The notes under the pieces are model-generated. The model was not told the origin of the DNA, made no database searches, and saw nothing but the letters and a program-made list of their open reading frames with translations. From Phocaeicola sp. (GTDB lineage Bacteria; Bacteroidota; Bacteroidia; Bacteroidales; Bacteroidaceae), in assembly GCA_020026175.1 (NCBI GenBank), contig JAHHQV010000021.1, forward strand, positions 1-42,185: a stretch of 42,185 nt of DNA. Direction: 5' to 3'. The stretch's first letter is position 1; each line of letters opens with the position of its first letter. Position numbers and translations under genes: made by a program. This document shows, one piece after another, positions 8,528 through 17,042 of the stretch.

Positions 8528-8589
8528 AAAAAAATCGGGATAGGCGACCGCATCATTGCTTTTGCGTTACCTTTTCCCGATTTTTTTTT
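8528..8589 (-). terminator. Terminator of the bamD/rpoZ/DUF4293 transcript
   Basis: AAAAAATCGGGA at the left pairs with TCCCGATTTTTT at the right, with further pairing inside (AGG/CCT, CGCA/TGCG). A/T runs on both sides make it usable in both directions. It lies immediately past the 3' end of the minus-strand DUF4293 gene. Confidence 0.8.
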
Positions 8590-8604
8590 GAATACACGTT
8601 TTTA

Positions 8605-9054
8605 TTATCTCAGTCTGTCATAAGCCCTTACAAGCATTTCATCCTTACCTATAGCGCGTATGGCAAGCCAGTTGAGTATTATCGCCACAAAAGGCAGACA
8701 CACAGGCCATGCCGGAGCAAAAGAAGAATTCTCCTTCAGCATCATGACAAAAGCCACCAGCGTACCATAGTAACAGAAAGCCAGGATAATGTTGAACATT
8801 GTAAGTCTTATCTGAAATATTCTTTTTTTGAAGAGGAAGATTGTCACCACACTTATCATTGCCGAAAGCATCTGTATGGCAAACAAGGCCCAAGGCTCGT
8901 AGTTCTCCACTCCCTCCTGATTGACGAGAGACAGATTTGTCATCTCGACGATAGAATTGTCCGGAAAGACAAAGCTACCTATACTGTTCGACATAAGCAC
9001 TACCGAAAGTATTGCCACGACTAGCAGATATACTGTCTGTATTCTCTGTATCAT
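8605..9054 (-). CDS. DUF4293 family membrane protein
   Basis: 149-residue small integral membrane protein with four hydrophobic segments (about residues 7-24, 57-75, 83-103 and 118-135) and the family start MIQRIQTVYLL. It matches my memory of DUF4293, a Bacteroidetes-specific family commonly next to the omega subunit gene. Function is unknown. It is the last gene of the bamD/rpoZ/DUF4293 run on the minus strand, followed by the hairpin at 8528-8589. Confidence 0.82.
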   Translation of the reverse strand: MIQRIQTVYLLVVAILSVVLMSNSIGSFVFPDNSIVEMTNLSLVNQEGVENYEPWALFAIQMLSAMISVVTIFLFKKRIFQIRLTMFNIILAFCYYGTLVAFVMMLKENSSFAPAWPVCLPFVAIILNWLAIRAIGKDEMLVRAYDRLR

Positions 9055-9106
9055 TAGTTACGAAGATTTCTGTTTGATTTACTGTCAGTTATATTTTAGC
9101 ACTTCC

Positions 9107-9451
9107 TCATTTCAACTGCTTCGATTCTTCAGTTTCCTTCGAAGGGTTTCTGTAGTACACCTTACCTTCAACGTATTCCTGAGCAGCAATAAGAGTCGGT
9201 TTCGGAAGCTTTTCGTAGTAGCGTGATATTTCAATCTGCTCTCTGTTTTCGAAAACCTCTTCAAGATTGTCGTTATAAGACGCAAATTCCTGAAGTTTCT
9301 TTGCAAGGTCGTTTTTCATTTCATTAGTAATCTGGTTGGCGCGCTTACCAATGATGGCTACAGTTTCATAAACATTACCAGTGTCTTCACAAAGTTCCAT
9401 CATGTTACGTGTCGCTGTAGTAACAGGAGCATTTGTCTTTTTGTAATCCAT
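9107..9451 (-). CDS. rpoZ: RNA polymerase omega subunit, Bacteroidetes type
   Basis: 114-residue protein with the Bacteroidetes omega/Rpb6-like pattern: MDYKKTNAPVTTATRN at the start and VAIIGKRANQITNEMK around residues 31-46, the conserved helix that clamps the beta-prime C-terminus. It is followed by a longer acidic tail than in E. coli omega. Omega helps assemble and stabilise RNA polymerase. The frame can be extended by two codons to 9457, but MDYKKT (9451) is the usual family start. It lies 94 bases after bamD and 52 before DUF4293, on the same strand; this order is common in Bacteroidales. Confidence 0.85.
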   Translation of the reverse strand: MDYKKTNAPVTTATRNMMELCEDTGNVYETVAIIGKRANQITNEMKNDLAKKLQEFASYNDNLEEVFENREQIEISRYYEKLPKPTLIAAQEYVEGKVYYRNPSKETEESKQLK

Positions 9452-9545
9452 AATCAATAATTATTATTTTGTTTTTTATGAGTTTTTATCTTTATAAATA
9501 CCTTCGTTCACTGTGCGTCATCCGCCGCCGTCAGTCTACGGGTCA

Positions 9546-10379
9546 TTATTCTTCCGTTGTCACCATCTTCGATGCTTCAGTGAAGATTTTATCCGCTTCC
9601 TTAATATACTTGCTTTCAGGGAATTCGTTCTTGAAGGCATAATATTCGTCTATAGCTTCCTTCATACGCTCCTCAATCCTTTCAGACACACTTTCTCTGG
9701 CCATATCATACTTGGCCCGCAGGATAAGCATAGAAAGTTCCTCGCGGTATTTGGTGTAAGGATAGTCCTTCAGGATGTTCTGTGCAGTCACCACAGCTGC
9801 CAGATAGTTGTTACCCGTACTGCTCTGCACCATATTTCCCGTGTACGAACCCAAGTCGTAGTAAAGCTTGGCAGAAAGGAACTCCTTCTCCACCAGCTTG
9901 TCCTGAAGTTCGAAAATCATTTTCTGGGCTTTCTCGTGGTTTTTCGACATCGGGAAGTACTCCAGAAACATCTGCAACTCCTCTATAGCCTTATACGTGC
10001 TGCTCTGGTCCAGTCTTGGTTCAGGAGTGTCAAGATACAAGGCCTTTCCCGAATTGAATCGTGCCAGTTCGGTATAGGTTCCTCTCGGATAAGTGGTATA
10101 ATATGTATTGAAATAATGCGAAGAAGTCACATAGTCGCCCTGGTTGAAATAAGACATTGCCAACATATACAGAGACTCCTCGCCGAAGCGTGTACCCTTC
10201 ATTATGTTGATAAGTTCCTCCAGCAAGGTAGCTGCCTTGCTGTACTGCCCTTTGGCGAAATATGTCTTCGCTACTTCATATTTATATTCATAATCTGTAC
10301 TTTTCAGTACCTTATTGTACTCTCCGCACGAACTGAACATCCCTGCAGAAAGAAGAGCTATCGCAATATATTTTTTCAT
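9546..10379 (-). CDS. bamD: BamD, outer-membrane assembly lipoprotein
   Basis: 277-residue lipoprotein. The signal peptide ends in a lipobox FSSC with the lipidated cysteine at residue 18. The mature protein is a run of TPR-like helices, including YEVAKTYFAKGQYSKAATLLEEL near residues 35-57 and YMLAMSYFNQGDY near 72-84, as in BamD, the essential periplasmic partner of BamA in inserting outer-membrane beta-barrels. The start is fixed by the signal peptide and by a good promoter only about 20 bases upstream. It is divergent from uvrB and leads the rpoZ/DUF4293 run. Confidence 0.92.
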   Translation of the reverse strand: MKKYIAIALLSAGMFSSCGEYNKVLKSTDYEYKYEVAKTYFAKGQYSKAATLLEELINIMKGTRFGEESLYMLAMSYFNQGDYVTSSHYFNTYYTTYPRGTYTELARFNSGKALYLDTPEPRLDQSSTYKAIEELQMFLEYFPMSKNHEKAQKMIFELQDKLVEKEFLSAKLYYDLGSYTGNMVQSSTGNNYLAAVVTAQNILKDYPYTKYREELSMLILRAKYDMARESVSERIEERMKEAIDEYYAFKNEFPESKYIKEADKIFTEASKMVTTEE

Positions 10380-10399
10380 GTCTACAAAAAATAGTTCTG

Positions 10400-10431
10400 C
10401 AAAAATACTACTTTATTCCGAAAAATCCAAT
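10400..10431 (-). promoter_or_regulatory. bamD promoter
   Basis: Reading the minus strand, ATTG (10428-10431) is followed after 20 bases by TATTTTTG (10400-10407), matching the TAnnTTTG consensus exactly. The start point would fall near 10393, giving a leader of about 15 nt. Confidence 0.65.
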
Positions 10432-10553
10432 TAAACAGAAGTTTTTATCCTATATTTTAGTTTTTCAAACATCAAATTCGGCATATTCATCAAGAAACAA
10501 TCCTTTTAAATCCGGGCATGAGGGGTATTTTACCGCTTTTTTTGTACTTGCCG

Positions 10554-10584
10554 TTTCAGATTCGGGACATTTTTTGTATTTTTA
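10554..10584 (+). promoter_or_regulatory. Possible uvrB promoter
   Basis: TTTC (10554-10557), 19 bases, then TATTTTTA (10577-10584): 3 of 4 and 7 of 8 consensus positions that matter, with correct spacing. The start point would be near 10591, with a leader of about 87 nt to the ATG at 10678. The rest of the 10380-10677 divergent region holds nothing else I recognise. Confidence 0.4.
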
Positions 10585-10677
10585 CATTCTCAAACAAAAC
10601 AATCCAGAGAGCCTCATGTCCTGTTTTCTATGGCAGCAGAGGTATCGCTGAAGAAACAATACATATTTTTATACACT

Positions 10678-12705
10678 ATGGATTTTGAACTCATATCAGA
10701 ATATAAGCCTATGGGCGACCAGCCTGAGGCCATCCGCCAGCTCACCGAGGGGCTGCAAAGCGGCGTGAAGGCACAGACCTTGCTTGGAGTGACAGGCTCG
10801 GGAAAGACCTTCACCATTGCCAATGTGATAAAGAACATCAACAAGCCTACACTCATACTGAGCCACAACAAGACTCTGGCGGCTCAGCTTTACGGCGAAT
10901 TCAAGCATTTCTTCCCCAACAACTCTGTGGAATACTACGTGTCGTACTACGACTACTACCAGCCCGAGGCATATCTGCCGTCTACCGACACATATATAGA
11001 AAAAGACCTTGCCATCAACGAAGAGATAGACAAGCTCCGTCTGGCTGCCACTTCCGCACTGCTTTCGGGCAGGAAGGATGTCGTCGTGGTGTCGTCGGTG
11101 TCGTGCATCTACGGTATGGGAAACCCTGCCGACTTCTACAACAACGTGATTGAGGTGAAGAAAGGCAAGATTATAGACCGCAACGTGTTTCTGCGCCGTC
11201 TGGTGGACAGCCTGTATGTGCGCAACGACATCGAGCTGAACCGTGGCTGCTTCCGTGTGAAGGGCGATACGGTGGACATCTTTCTGGCATACTCCGACAA
11301 TCTTCTCAGGGTGATGTTCTGGGACGACGAGATAGATGCTATAGAAGAGATAGACCCCGTGTCGGGACATAAGATGGCTTCGTTTGACGAGTATAAGATT
11401 TATCCCGCCAACCTCTTTATGACTACCAAGGAAAGTACCATGCGTGCCATCCATCAGATAGAGGACGACCTCGCAAAGCAGGTGGCGTATTTCGAGGAGA
11501 TAGGCAAACCCTACGAGGCAAAGCGCATCTACGAGCGTGTCACCTACGACATGGAGATGATTCGCGAGCTGGGACACTGTTCGGGCATAGAAAACTACTC
11601 GCGCTATTTCGACGGACGTGAGGCAGGTACACGCCCCTACTGTCTGCTCGACTTCTTCCCCGAAGACTATCTTCTGGTGATAGACGAGAGCCATGTCAGC
11701 GTGCCTCAGATACGTGCCATGTACGGAGGCGACAGGGCAAGGAAGAAAAACCTTGTGGAATACGGCTTCCGTCTGCCGGCAGCCATGGACAACCGTCCGC
11801 TGAAGTTCGAGGAATTTGAAGAGATGACACGCCAGACAATCTATGTCAGTGCCACTCCTGCCGACTATGAGCTTATTCAGAGCGAAGGTGTGGTGGTAGA
11901 CCAAGTAATCCGTCCTACAGGACTTCTGGACCCTATAATAGAGGTGCGCCCCAGCGTAAACCAGATAGACGACCTTATGGAAGAGATTCAGCAGAGGATA
12001 GATGCAGGCGAGCGCACGCTTGTCACCACACTGACCAAGCGCATGGCAGAAGAGCTGACCGACTATCTTTTGGGCAACGGCATAAAATGTACCTACATCC
12101 ACAGCGATGTAGACACGCTGGAGAGAGTGAAGATAATGGAAGAGCTGCGCGAAGGAACACACGATGTCCTCGTGGGAGTCAATCTGTTGCGTGAGGGGCT
12201 CGACCTCCCCGAAGTGTCACTCGTGGCAATACTCGATGCCGACAAGGAAGGCTTCCTCCGCTCTCACCGTTCGCTCACACAGACTGCCGGACGTGCTGCC
12301 CGCAATGTGAACGGCAAGGTGATAATGTATGCCGACAAGATAACCGACAGCATGCAGCAGACCATCGACGAGACCAACCGCCGCCGTGAGAAGCAGTTGG
12401 CATACAACCGCGAGCATGGCATCACTCCACAGCAGATAAAGAAGGTACGCCGCCAGGTACTGTTAGACAAGGACAGCGGGCAGCCGTCTTCGCCAAAGGC
12501 CTATACCGGCGACGAAGAACAGACACCCGCTGCAGCCGACCCGATTCTGTCGTACATGACGCCCGACCAGCTGAAGCGCAGCATAGAGCGCACACGCAAG
12601 CTCATGCAGGAAGCAGCCAAGAACCTCGACTTCATCCAGGCAGCGCAGTATCGCGACGAACTGATAAAGCTGGAGAATATGGCTCTTGCTTCGCAGAAAG
12701 ACTGA
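10678..12705 (+). CDS. uvrB: UvrB, excinuclease ABC subunit B
   Basis: Helicase-like damage-verification subunit of nucleotide excision repair; it is loaded by UvrA, opens the strands and recruits UvrC. At 675 residues it has the normal length. It shows the UvrB start (FELISEYKPMGDQPEAI), Walker A GVTGSGKT at 37-44, the beta-hairpin tyrosines in YYVSYYDYYQPEAYLP, the DEAD-like IDESHVSVPQ, the helicase motif VI region QTAGRAARN, and a C-terminal UVR motif for UvrC binding (LMQEAAKNLDFIQAAQYRDEL region). The frame opens at 10630, but the ATG at 10678 is the family start. It is convergent with the DUF4248 gene and divergent from bamD. It is a GC-richer core gene, unlike the polysaccharide cluster. 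Confidence 0.98.
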   Translation: MDFELISEYKPMGDQPEAIRQLTEGLQSGVKAQTLLGVTGSGKTFTIANVIKNINKPTLILSHNKTLAAQLYGEFKHFFPNNSVEYYVSYYDYYQPEAYLPSTDTYIEKDLAINEEIDKLRLAATSALLSGRKDVVVVSSVSCIYGMGNPADFYNNVIEVKKGKIIDRNVFLRRLVDSLYVRNDIELNRGCFRVKGDTVDIFLAYSDNLLRVMFWDDEIDAIEEIDPVSGHKMASFDEYKIYPANLFMTTKESTMRAIHQIEDDLAKQVAYFEEIGKPYEAKRIYERVTYDMEMIRELGHCSGIENYSRYFDGREAGTRPYCLLDFFPEDYLLVIDESHVSVPQIRAMYGGDRARKKNLVEYGFRLPAAMDNRPLKFEEFEEMTRQTIYVSATPADYELIQSEGVVVDQVIRPTGLLDPIIEVRPSVNQIDDLMEEIQQRIDAGERTLVTTLTKRMAEELTDYLLGNGIKCTYIHSDVDTLERVKIMEELREGTHDVLVGVNLLREGLDLPEVSLVAILDADKEGFLRSHRSLTQTAGRAARNVNGKVIMYADKITDSMQQTIDETNRRREKQLAYNREHGITPQQIKKVRRQVLLDKDSGQPSSPKAYTGDEEQTPAAADPILSYMTPDQLKRSIERTRKLMQEAAKNLDFIQAAQYRDELIKLENMALASQKD

Positions 12706-12802
12706 CATTTGTTCGTGCTATGTTCGTAAAATATGATATAGGTTGTGTATAAAACATTGAAAAGCCGGCATTGAAGCATACTTGGATTTTTAATCCTACA
12801 GT

Positions 12803-13075
12803 TCAGAAAGGCTCGCCCAGATACTTCACTATCACCTCCACTTCAGGTTTCAGCAGATAACGCCTGCGCTTGTTATATCCCAAGGCAGCCAGTTCGTCAG
12901 CAATGTTGGCATCTTCCTTTATCCATCTCGAAAGAAGTTTGGAAGCAGTCTCTTTTGTAGAATCAGGAAAATACATCAGTGCCAGTTCGGCTTTTTTATA
13001 CGGACGAGAAACGAATACCCTGTCCTGTAAACAATTGTCTATCTTCATAATCATAGAATGTTTTAAATGTTTCAT
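12803..13075 (-). CDS. DUF4248 family small protein
   Basis: About 90-residue protein with the DUF4248 pattern: a Tyr-Lys-Lys-Ala-Glu-Leu-Ala stretch followed by MYFPDS, then a short helical domain (SKLLSRWIKEDANIADELAALGYN) and a basic RRRYLLKPEVEVIVKYLGEP end. The arrangement resembles a small helix-turn-helix-like module, but function is unknown. Starts at 13093, 13075 or 13048 are possible; 13075 (MKHLKHSM) is my choice and is uncertain. In Bacteroides genomes this family usually sits beside BT4734-like genes, as here, and near HU and amidase genes. Confidence 0.75.
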   Translation of the reverse strand: MKHLKHSMIMKIDNCLQDRVFVSRPYKKAELALMYFPDSTKETASKLLSRWIKEDANIADELAALGYNKRRRYLLKPEVEVIVKYLGEPF

Positions 13076-13253
13076 AATACTGTAAAGGTACAAAACTTTT
13101 CTCTGAATACCAAAAAATATTAACTTCTAATATACTGGTATATAACCATTTGTACCGTTTTATACAGTTATGTTTGCATACATCCTTCTTTATAAGACAA
13201 CCCGGCAATGGCCTACAGAAAATCACGCCCTGGCAACAGATGTACTTCTCCAG

Positions 13254-13315
13254 AAAACGCCTAATTGCTTTCATCAAAACGCCTAGTCGTTTTGTCACGA
13301 ACGCCTAAGCGTTTT
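13254..13315. repeat. Three hairpin repeats with a CGCCTA core
   Basis: Three units at about 13254, 13276 and 13300 share the core AACGCCTA. The second is a perfect 6-bp stem (AAAACG, loop CCTAGT, CGTTTT) and the third a perfect 5-bp stem (AACGC, loop CTAA, GCGTT). The first has decayed arms. Units are spaced 22-24 bases, about two helical turns. They lie between the DUF4248 start and the end of the BT4734-like gene. Confidence 0.7.
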
Positions 13316-13359
13316 AAATGAAATTTATCAGATGCATTTTTCAATCCACAAAATCAAGC

Positions 13360-13438
13360 CCATTCAGGCTCAAACAACAATGCCATTCAAGTTCAAACAA
13401 CAATGTCATTCAGACATCAAGGTCATTTAGGTTCAAGG
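13360..13438. repeat. 23-bp imperfect tandem repeat
   Basis: Two 23-base units (13360-13382 and 13383-13405) differ at only two positions and share the core tcaaacaacaatg. Two shorter, more divergent units (cattcag..tcaagg and catttagg..caagg) follow to 13438. Together with the hairpin repeats at 13254 they fill most of the 374-base gap 13076-13449. Confidence 0.7.
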
Positions 13439-13449
13439 TTCGCACTAAA

Positions 13450-15810
13450 TCAAGGAGTTTCATACAGTTTCTCACCATACAGGTCGTCCCTCAGTCTCTT
13501 CAGCTTTCTATACCTTCCTCCCGTCTTCTCCACTATCCCTGAGTTTTCATATCTCTTCAGCGTCCTCTTCATCGACGACTCGCTGAAGCCATAGCTGATG
13601 CCCTTCTCCACAAACTCCGTGAAGGAGAACACCTCGTTGAGGACCTTCAGCACCTTCAGCCTCTGGAAGAAAGTAGCCATCTTCTTGCGCGTATTGTCCT
13701 TTACATACACCGTAGAAAGCTGGATGGAATGTTTGAAACACACCAGAGCAATGTCAAGAGCCGTATCGAAATCCTCGTCCGAGCAAGTGTACTCGTTGGT
13801 CTTCCACCCAGCCTCCATTATCCTCAGTCCGCACAACACCATAGCTATGCGCATAGTGATAAGTCCGCAACGTGTCACCACCGACTCCATGCTGTCCTCA
13901 CACTCGGCAGCCACTATATTCAGCAGTTCCGAAAACACCTCCTTGTGCTTGTCCCACTGGCTTCGTGTGAAGTGAATCATCAGCCTTTTCCCCTCTTCAT
14001 CAAAGAAGTAGTCGCTCAGCCTCTTGTCCACCTCTGCCACCAGAGCATCGGCATCCACATCCCCGTTGCCGTCCAGCGGCGACTGCGATTTCCACACCAC
14101 AGGCCTGTTGCACACATAAAGCATGAATCGGCTGAACGAGCCGTCGTGAATGTTAGGCACAAACTTCATGAACTGCTCTATAGTACCCGTCAGCAGCACC
14201 GACAGCATAGGATTTTCGATAATCACGGGCTGTGCGTCCACCTTATAATACTGTCCTATCACCTCATGATGAAAAGCCATTCTCATTTCCGGCAGATGCT
14301 TTCCGTAGTCGGTGCTGAGGGCAGAACTCATGGCATCAATCTCCGAAGTATAGACTATCTGTCCTATACGTTCGGCAGCCTTCATGGCAAGGATGAACTG
14401 GCTCTTCGACATATTGGGCGGAGTCTTCAGCTTCACCATAACCGGCTCTTCAGGCTCCAGCGTCAGATCAATCTTCCTGTTCTCCTTGACGGCACGCTTC
14501 TTCTCCTGCTCCCATGCAAACGACTTCTCGTCATACGCCCTCTTCTCGATGGCATACCTCTCCATCAGCTTGCGGTCAATCTCCGTACCCAGTCGCATGA
14601 TGTTGGATACAACTCCCTTTCCCGAGCCCGCACGCGCCAGGACAGCCAGATAAAGATGCGGCGAATACAGCTTGTTGGCATACATGGTGCGCAGATTAGA
14701 GAAAATCCCCGACATCATACAGATAGACGAGATAAGCAGCATATCCCTCTCATACTTGTCCTTGCCCAGCACCAGCAGTTTCTCCAGAGTTTCGGGCAGC
14801 TTGTCGTACACCCTTTCAGGCACAGTCTTGCAGTTGGCCTCTATCACTGCCTCCTCGTCCATCTCCACGCCGGGACGCTGCGAGGCAGCAAGAAACTTCA
14901 TCTCCCTTCCAAAGTGCTGAACCTTTGAACCTAAATACACCTTGTTTCCCACGGTGCCATGGTCGTAGCCCCATCTCACGGCCTTATCTATCTCCTTTTC
15001 GCCCATTCCGTTGCCCGTACCGAAGCTGCACACATCGGCTATGGCATTGTCCATCTGCCACACATCCAGATTACACCAGCGCAGATACTTGCCCAGAAAG
15101 ATAAGAGTGCTGTGCCGCGAGCCCTCCACATAAGGATACTTCGAGAAAAACCGTCTCACCACCGTAGCGGCGTCCACACTTTGCCCACTGCCGTTCATGC
15201 CGTCCGTCACGTTCTCCATCACGCTCTCCATCACATTCTCCATCACCACAGGTCCTGCCACCTTTATCACCTCCGCATCAGGATTATAGTAGATGCCGGG
15301 GTCGTACGACACGATGCTGAGCCTTGCAAAATCCTTGCACTGCATGTCCGCCTTCAGGTCCGTGATTTCCATCAGCCTGTCTGCCACAGCCTCATACACC
15401 CGTCTGAAACTGCCCTGCTCCACCTTGCCGATATTCACCACAACCCTCAGTCCGCTGCCCGACACCGTTACAAACAACATCACCACCCACGGGTAAGTCT
15501 TCAGCTTTGCCGCAGCATCAGCCATCTGTGCGTCCGTCAGACCGTCAAAATCGAACATGGCAAATCCCGTCATCGAGGTCATCCTTGCAAACGACCTTCC
15601 ACCTTTGCACTCGCCGGCAAACAGCACAGCCTTCATGTTCCTTTTCAGTTCAGACACTTCATCCTTTCTGCCCTGAGCAGCCAAGGACCTGATTCTCTCT
15701 ACAGCCTCTCTATAAACACCATTACGGATGTTTTCCACCAGCACTTCTGCACCGATAACTTCAGAGGCTTCCTTGCTAAATAGATTTTTAAATAAGCTAA
15801 AAATTTTCAT
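13450..15810 (-). CDS. BT4734-like / DUF3987 primase-helicase-like protein
   Basis: 786-residue protein of the Bacteroides 'BT4734/VirE-N' type. Residues about 45-180 form the BT4734-like domain (CKGGRSFARMTSMTGFAMFDFDGL, then PWVVMLFVTVSGSGLRVVV), resembling archaeo-eukaryotic primase-like folds. A primase-C-terminal-like helical part follows (VRRFFSKYPYVEGSRHSTLIF region). The C-terminal half is DUF3987, with a P-loop-like ARAGSGKG near residue 395. These proteins resemble replication modules of mobile elements and often lie beside polysaccharide loci. The start MKIFSLFKNLF at 15810 is the only good one. Together with DUF4248, HU and amidase this is a recurrent gene set, but here uvrB, bamD, rpoZ and DUF4293 lie between its halves. 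Function is unproven. Confidence 0.85.
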   Translation of the reverse strand: MKIFSLFKNLFSKEASEVIGAEVLVENIRNGVYREAVERIRSLAAQGRKDEVSELKRNMKAVLFAGECKGGRSFARMTSMTGFAMFDFDGLTDAQMADAAAKLKTYPWVVMLFVTVSGSGLRVVVNIGKVEQGSFRRVYEAVADRLMEITDLKADMQCKDFARLSIVSYDPGIYYNPDAEVIKVAGPVVMENVMESVMENVTDGMNGSGQSVDAATVVRRFFSKYPYVEGSRHSTLIFLGKYLRWCNLDVWQMDNAIADVCSFGTGNGMGEKEIDKAVRWGYDHGTVGNKVYLGSKVQHFGREMKFLAASQRPGVEMDEEAVIEANCKTVPERVYDKLPETLEKLLVLGKDKYERDMLLISSICMMSGIFSNLRTMYANKLYSPHLYLAVLARAGSGKGVVSNIMRLGTEIDRKLMERYAIEKRAYDEKSFAWEQEKKRAVKENRKIDLTLEPEEPVMVKLKTPPNMSKSQFILAMKAAERIGQIVYTSEIDAMSSALSTDYGKHLPEMRMAFHHEVIGQYYKVDAQPVIIENPMLSVLLTGTIEQFMKFVPNIHDGSFSRFMLYVCNRPVVWKSQSPLDGNGDVDADALVAEVDKRLSDYFFDEEGKRLMIHFTRSQWDKHKEVFSELLNIVAAECEDSMESVVTRCGLITMRIAMVLCGLRIMEAGWKTNEYTCSDEDFDTALDIALVCFKHSIQLSTVYVKDNTRKKMATFFQRLKVLKVLNEVFSFTEFVEKGISYGFSESSMKRTLKRYENSGIVEKTGGRYRKLKRLRDDLYGEKLYETP

Positions 15811-16119
15811 AACCCAACACTTTTGTAATAGTTATGACAACAAAGGAAAAACAAATAATTGACACTTCAAATTGTTAAATTATGACTAATAAAAACAACG
15901 TAAAGTCACATATTCAAGCCAATTCATATCGGTTTACGAATTTGCAAATCTTAAAACCACACCGATTAGTCAATACGTAAACATTTTTTAAGACGGTAAA
16001 TTTATTTTATATTAACATTGTTCGCATTATTTTAATATCTTTACACACGGTATAATTTCATATAGCAATTTTTGCCACTTCATATATCAATATTAATGTA
16101 AACCTAAAACCTAATAACT
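15811..16119. other. Divergent intergenic region upstream of the export operon
   Basis: 309 AT-rich bases between the minus-strand BT4734-like gene and the plus-strand HAD gene. TATCTTTA (16036-16043) is a near-consensus -7, and an ATTG sits upstream at 16017-16020, but the spacing of 15 is short, so I do not call a full promoter. I see no hairpin, repeat or small gene. Confidence 0.5.
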
Positions 16120-17010
16120 ATGTCACAAGGAATGAATGCATTATCAGACACTTTTGCCCAGATGAACCGTATAATATCAAGTATCTACCAGTTTTATGAC
16201 AACCACACCATAAGCATCAACGTACTGGCATGCCTGAAAAGAATAGTGCACCGTATCGACCATTGCTATAGCGAGCTTGATATGCGCCACAAAAAGATTT
16301 TGGCATCAAACAAGAAGGGGACTAATGTCACGGCAGAGAAAATCGCAGCAGAGAAAATTCCGGCAGAGAAAACCTCTGTAAAGGAGAAAAAGACTTTAAG
16401 ACAGGAAGAGCCTTCGGGGCAGAAATCACATGCTTTAACACAAGAAAAAGGTAATATGAAAGAGAAAAAACAAGAAAAAGAAGGAAAAAATGAAAAAAAA
16501 GTTGAAAAACAAAAGCAAAATGTATTAACTTTGCCCGACAATCAGATTCTGCAAATAAAAAAACATGAAACCATGATAATAGCTATTGATTTTGACGGGA
16601 CTATCGTAGAACACAAGTATCCCGAAATAGGCAGAGAAATTCCTTTTGCTATAGAGACACTGAAAAGACTACAGGCCCACCGCCACAAACTGATACTATG
16701 GACAGTGCGCGAGGGACGCCTGCTGGACGAGGCGGTAGACTTCTGCCGCCAGCGCGGACTGGAGTTCTATGCTATCAACAGAGACTACCCCGAAGAAGAA
16801 AAAGGTAAGAACAGCCACTTCTCGCGCAAGCTGAAGGCCGACCTCTTCATCGACGACCGCAACCTTGGCGGACTGCCCGACTGGGGTACTATATATAATA
16901 TGGTGGAAAACAGGCTGAGCTATGAAGACCTGATGAACCAATACGAAACCGAAACCGGAGAGAAGGAGGAAAGCAACAAAGGCTTCCTCAAAAGACTGTT
17001 CCGAAAATAA
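16120..17010 (+). CDS. HAD-superfamily phosphatase with a long N-terminal extension
   Basis: 296 residues in three parts. Residues 1-61 are a helical segment I do not recognise. Residues 62-145 are a Lys/Glu-rich low-complexity linker with repeats such as AAEKIPAEK. From Met152 there is a complete small HAD hydrolase: DFDGTIVEH (nucleophile Asp and acid Asp), LILWTVREG (motif II Thr), the lysine-bearing middle and DLFIDDRNLGG (motif IV). The HAD part alone, about 145 residues, matches the short Bacteroides hydrolases usually found beside polysaccharide export genes. Its Met at 16573 is preceded by a good promoter inside this frame, so a short product is possible. The Wza-like gene follows after 32 bases. 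Substrate is unknown. Confidence 0.8.
   Translation: MSQGMNALSDTFAQMNRIISSIYQFYDNHTISINVLACLKRIVHRIDHCYSELDMRHKKILASNKKGTNVTAEKIAAEKIPAEKTSVKEKKTLRQEEPSGQKSHALTQEKGNMKEKKQEKEGKNEKKVEKQKQNVLTLPDNQILQIKKHETMIIAIDFDGTIVEHKYPEIGREIPFAIETLKRLQAHRHKLILWTVREGRLLDEAVDFCRQRGLEFYAINRDYPEEEKGKNSHFSRKLKADLFIDDRNLGGLPDWGTIYNMVENRLSYEDLMNQYETETGEKEESNKGFLKRLFRK
16501..16533 (+). promoter_or_regulatory. Promoter-like site inside the HAD gene
   Basis: GTTG (16501-16504), then 21 bases, then a perfect TAACTTTG (16526-16533) lie within the linker-coding part. The start point would be near 16540, about 33 bases before the ATG at 16573 that opens the conserved HAD domain. It could drive a short HAD product plus the wza/wzc-like genes. 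Confidence 0.5.
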
Positions 17011-17042
17011 AGAAACATAATACATTATACATTATATAAAAG

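Noticed and set aside
10696..12162. 488-codon minus-strand frame opposite uvrB
   Set aside because: Mirror frame of a highly conserved gene; His/Val/Leu-rich composition without domains.
13729..15783. Long plus-strand frames opposite the BT4734-like gene
   Set aside because: His-rich shadow translations; the minus frame holds the recognisable domains.
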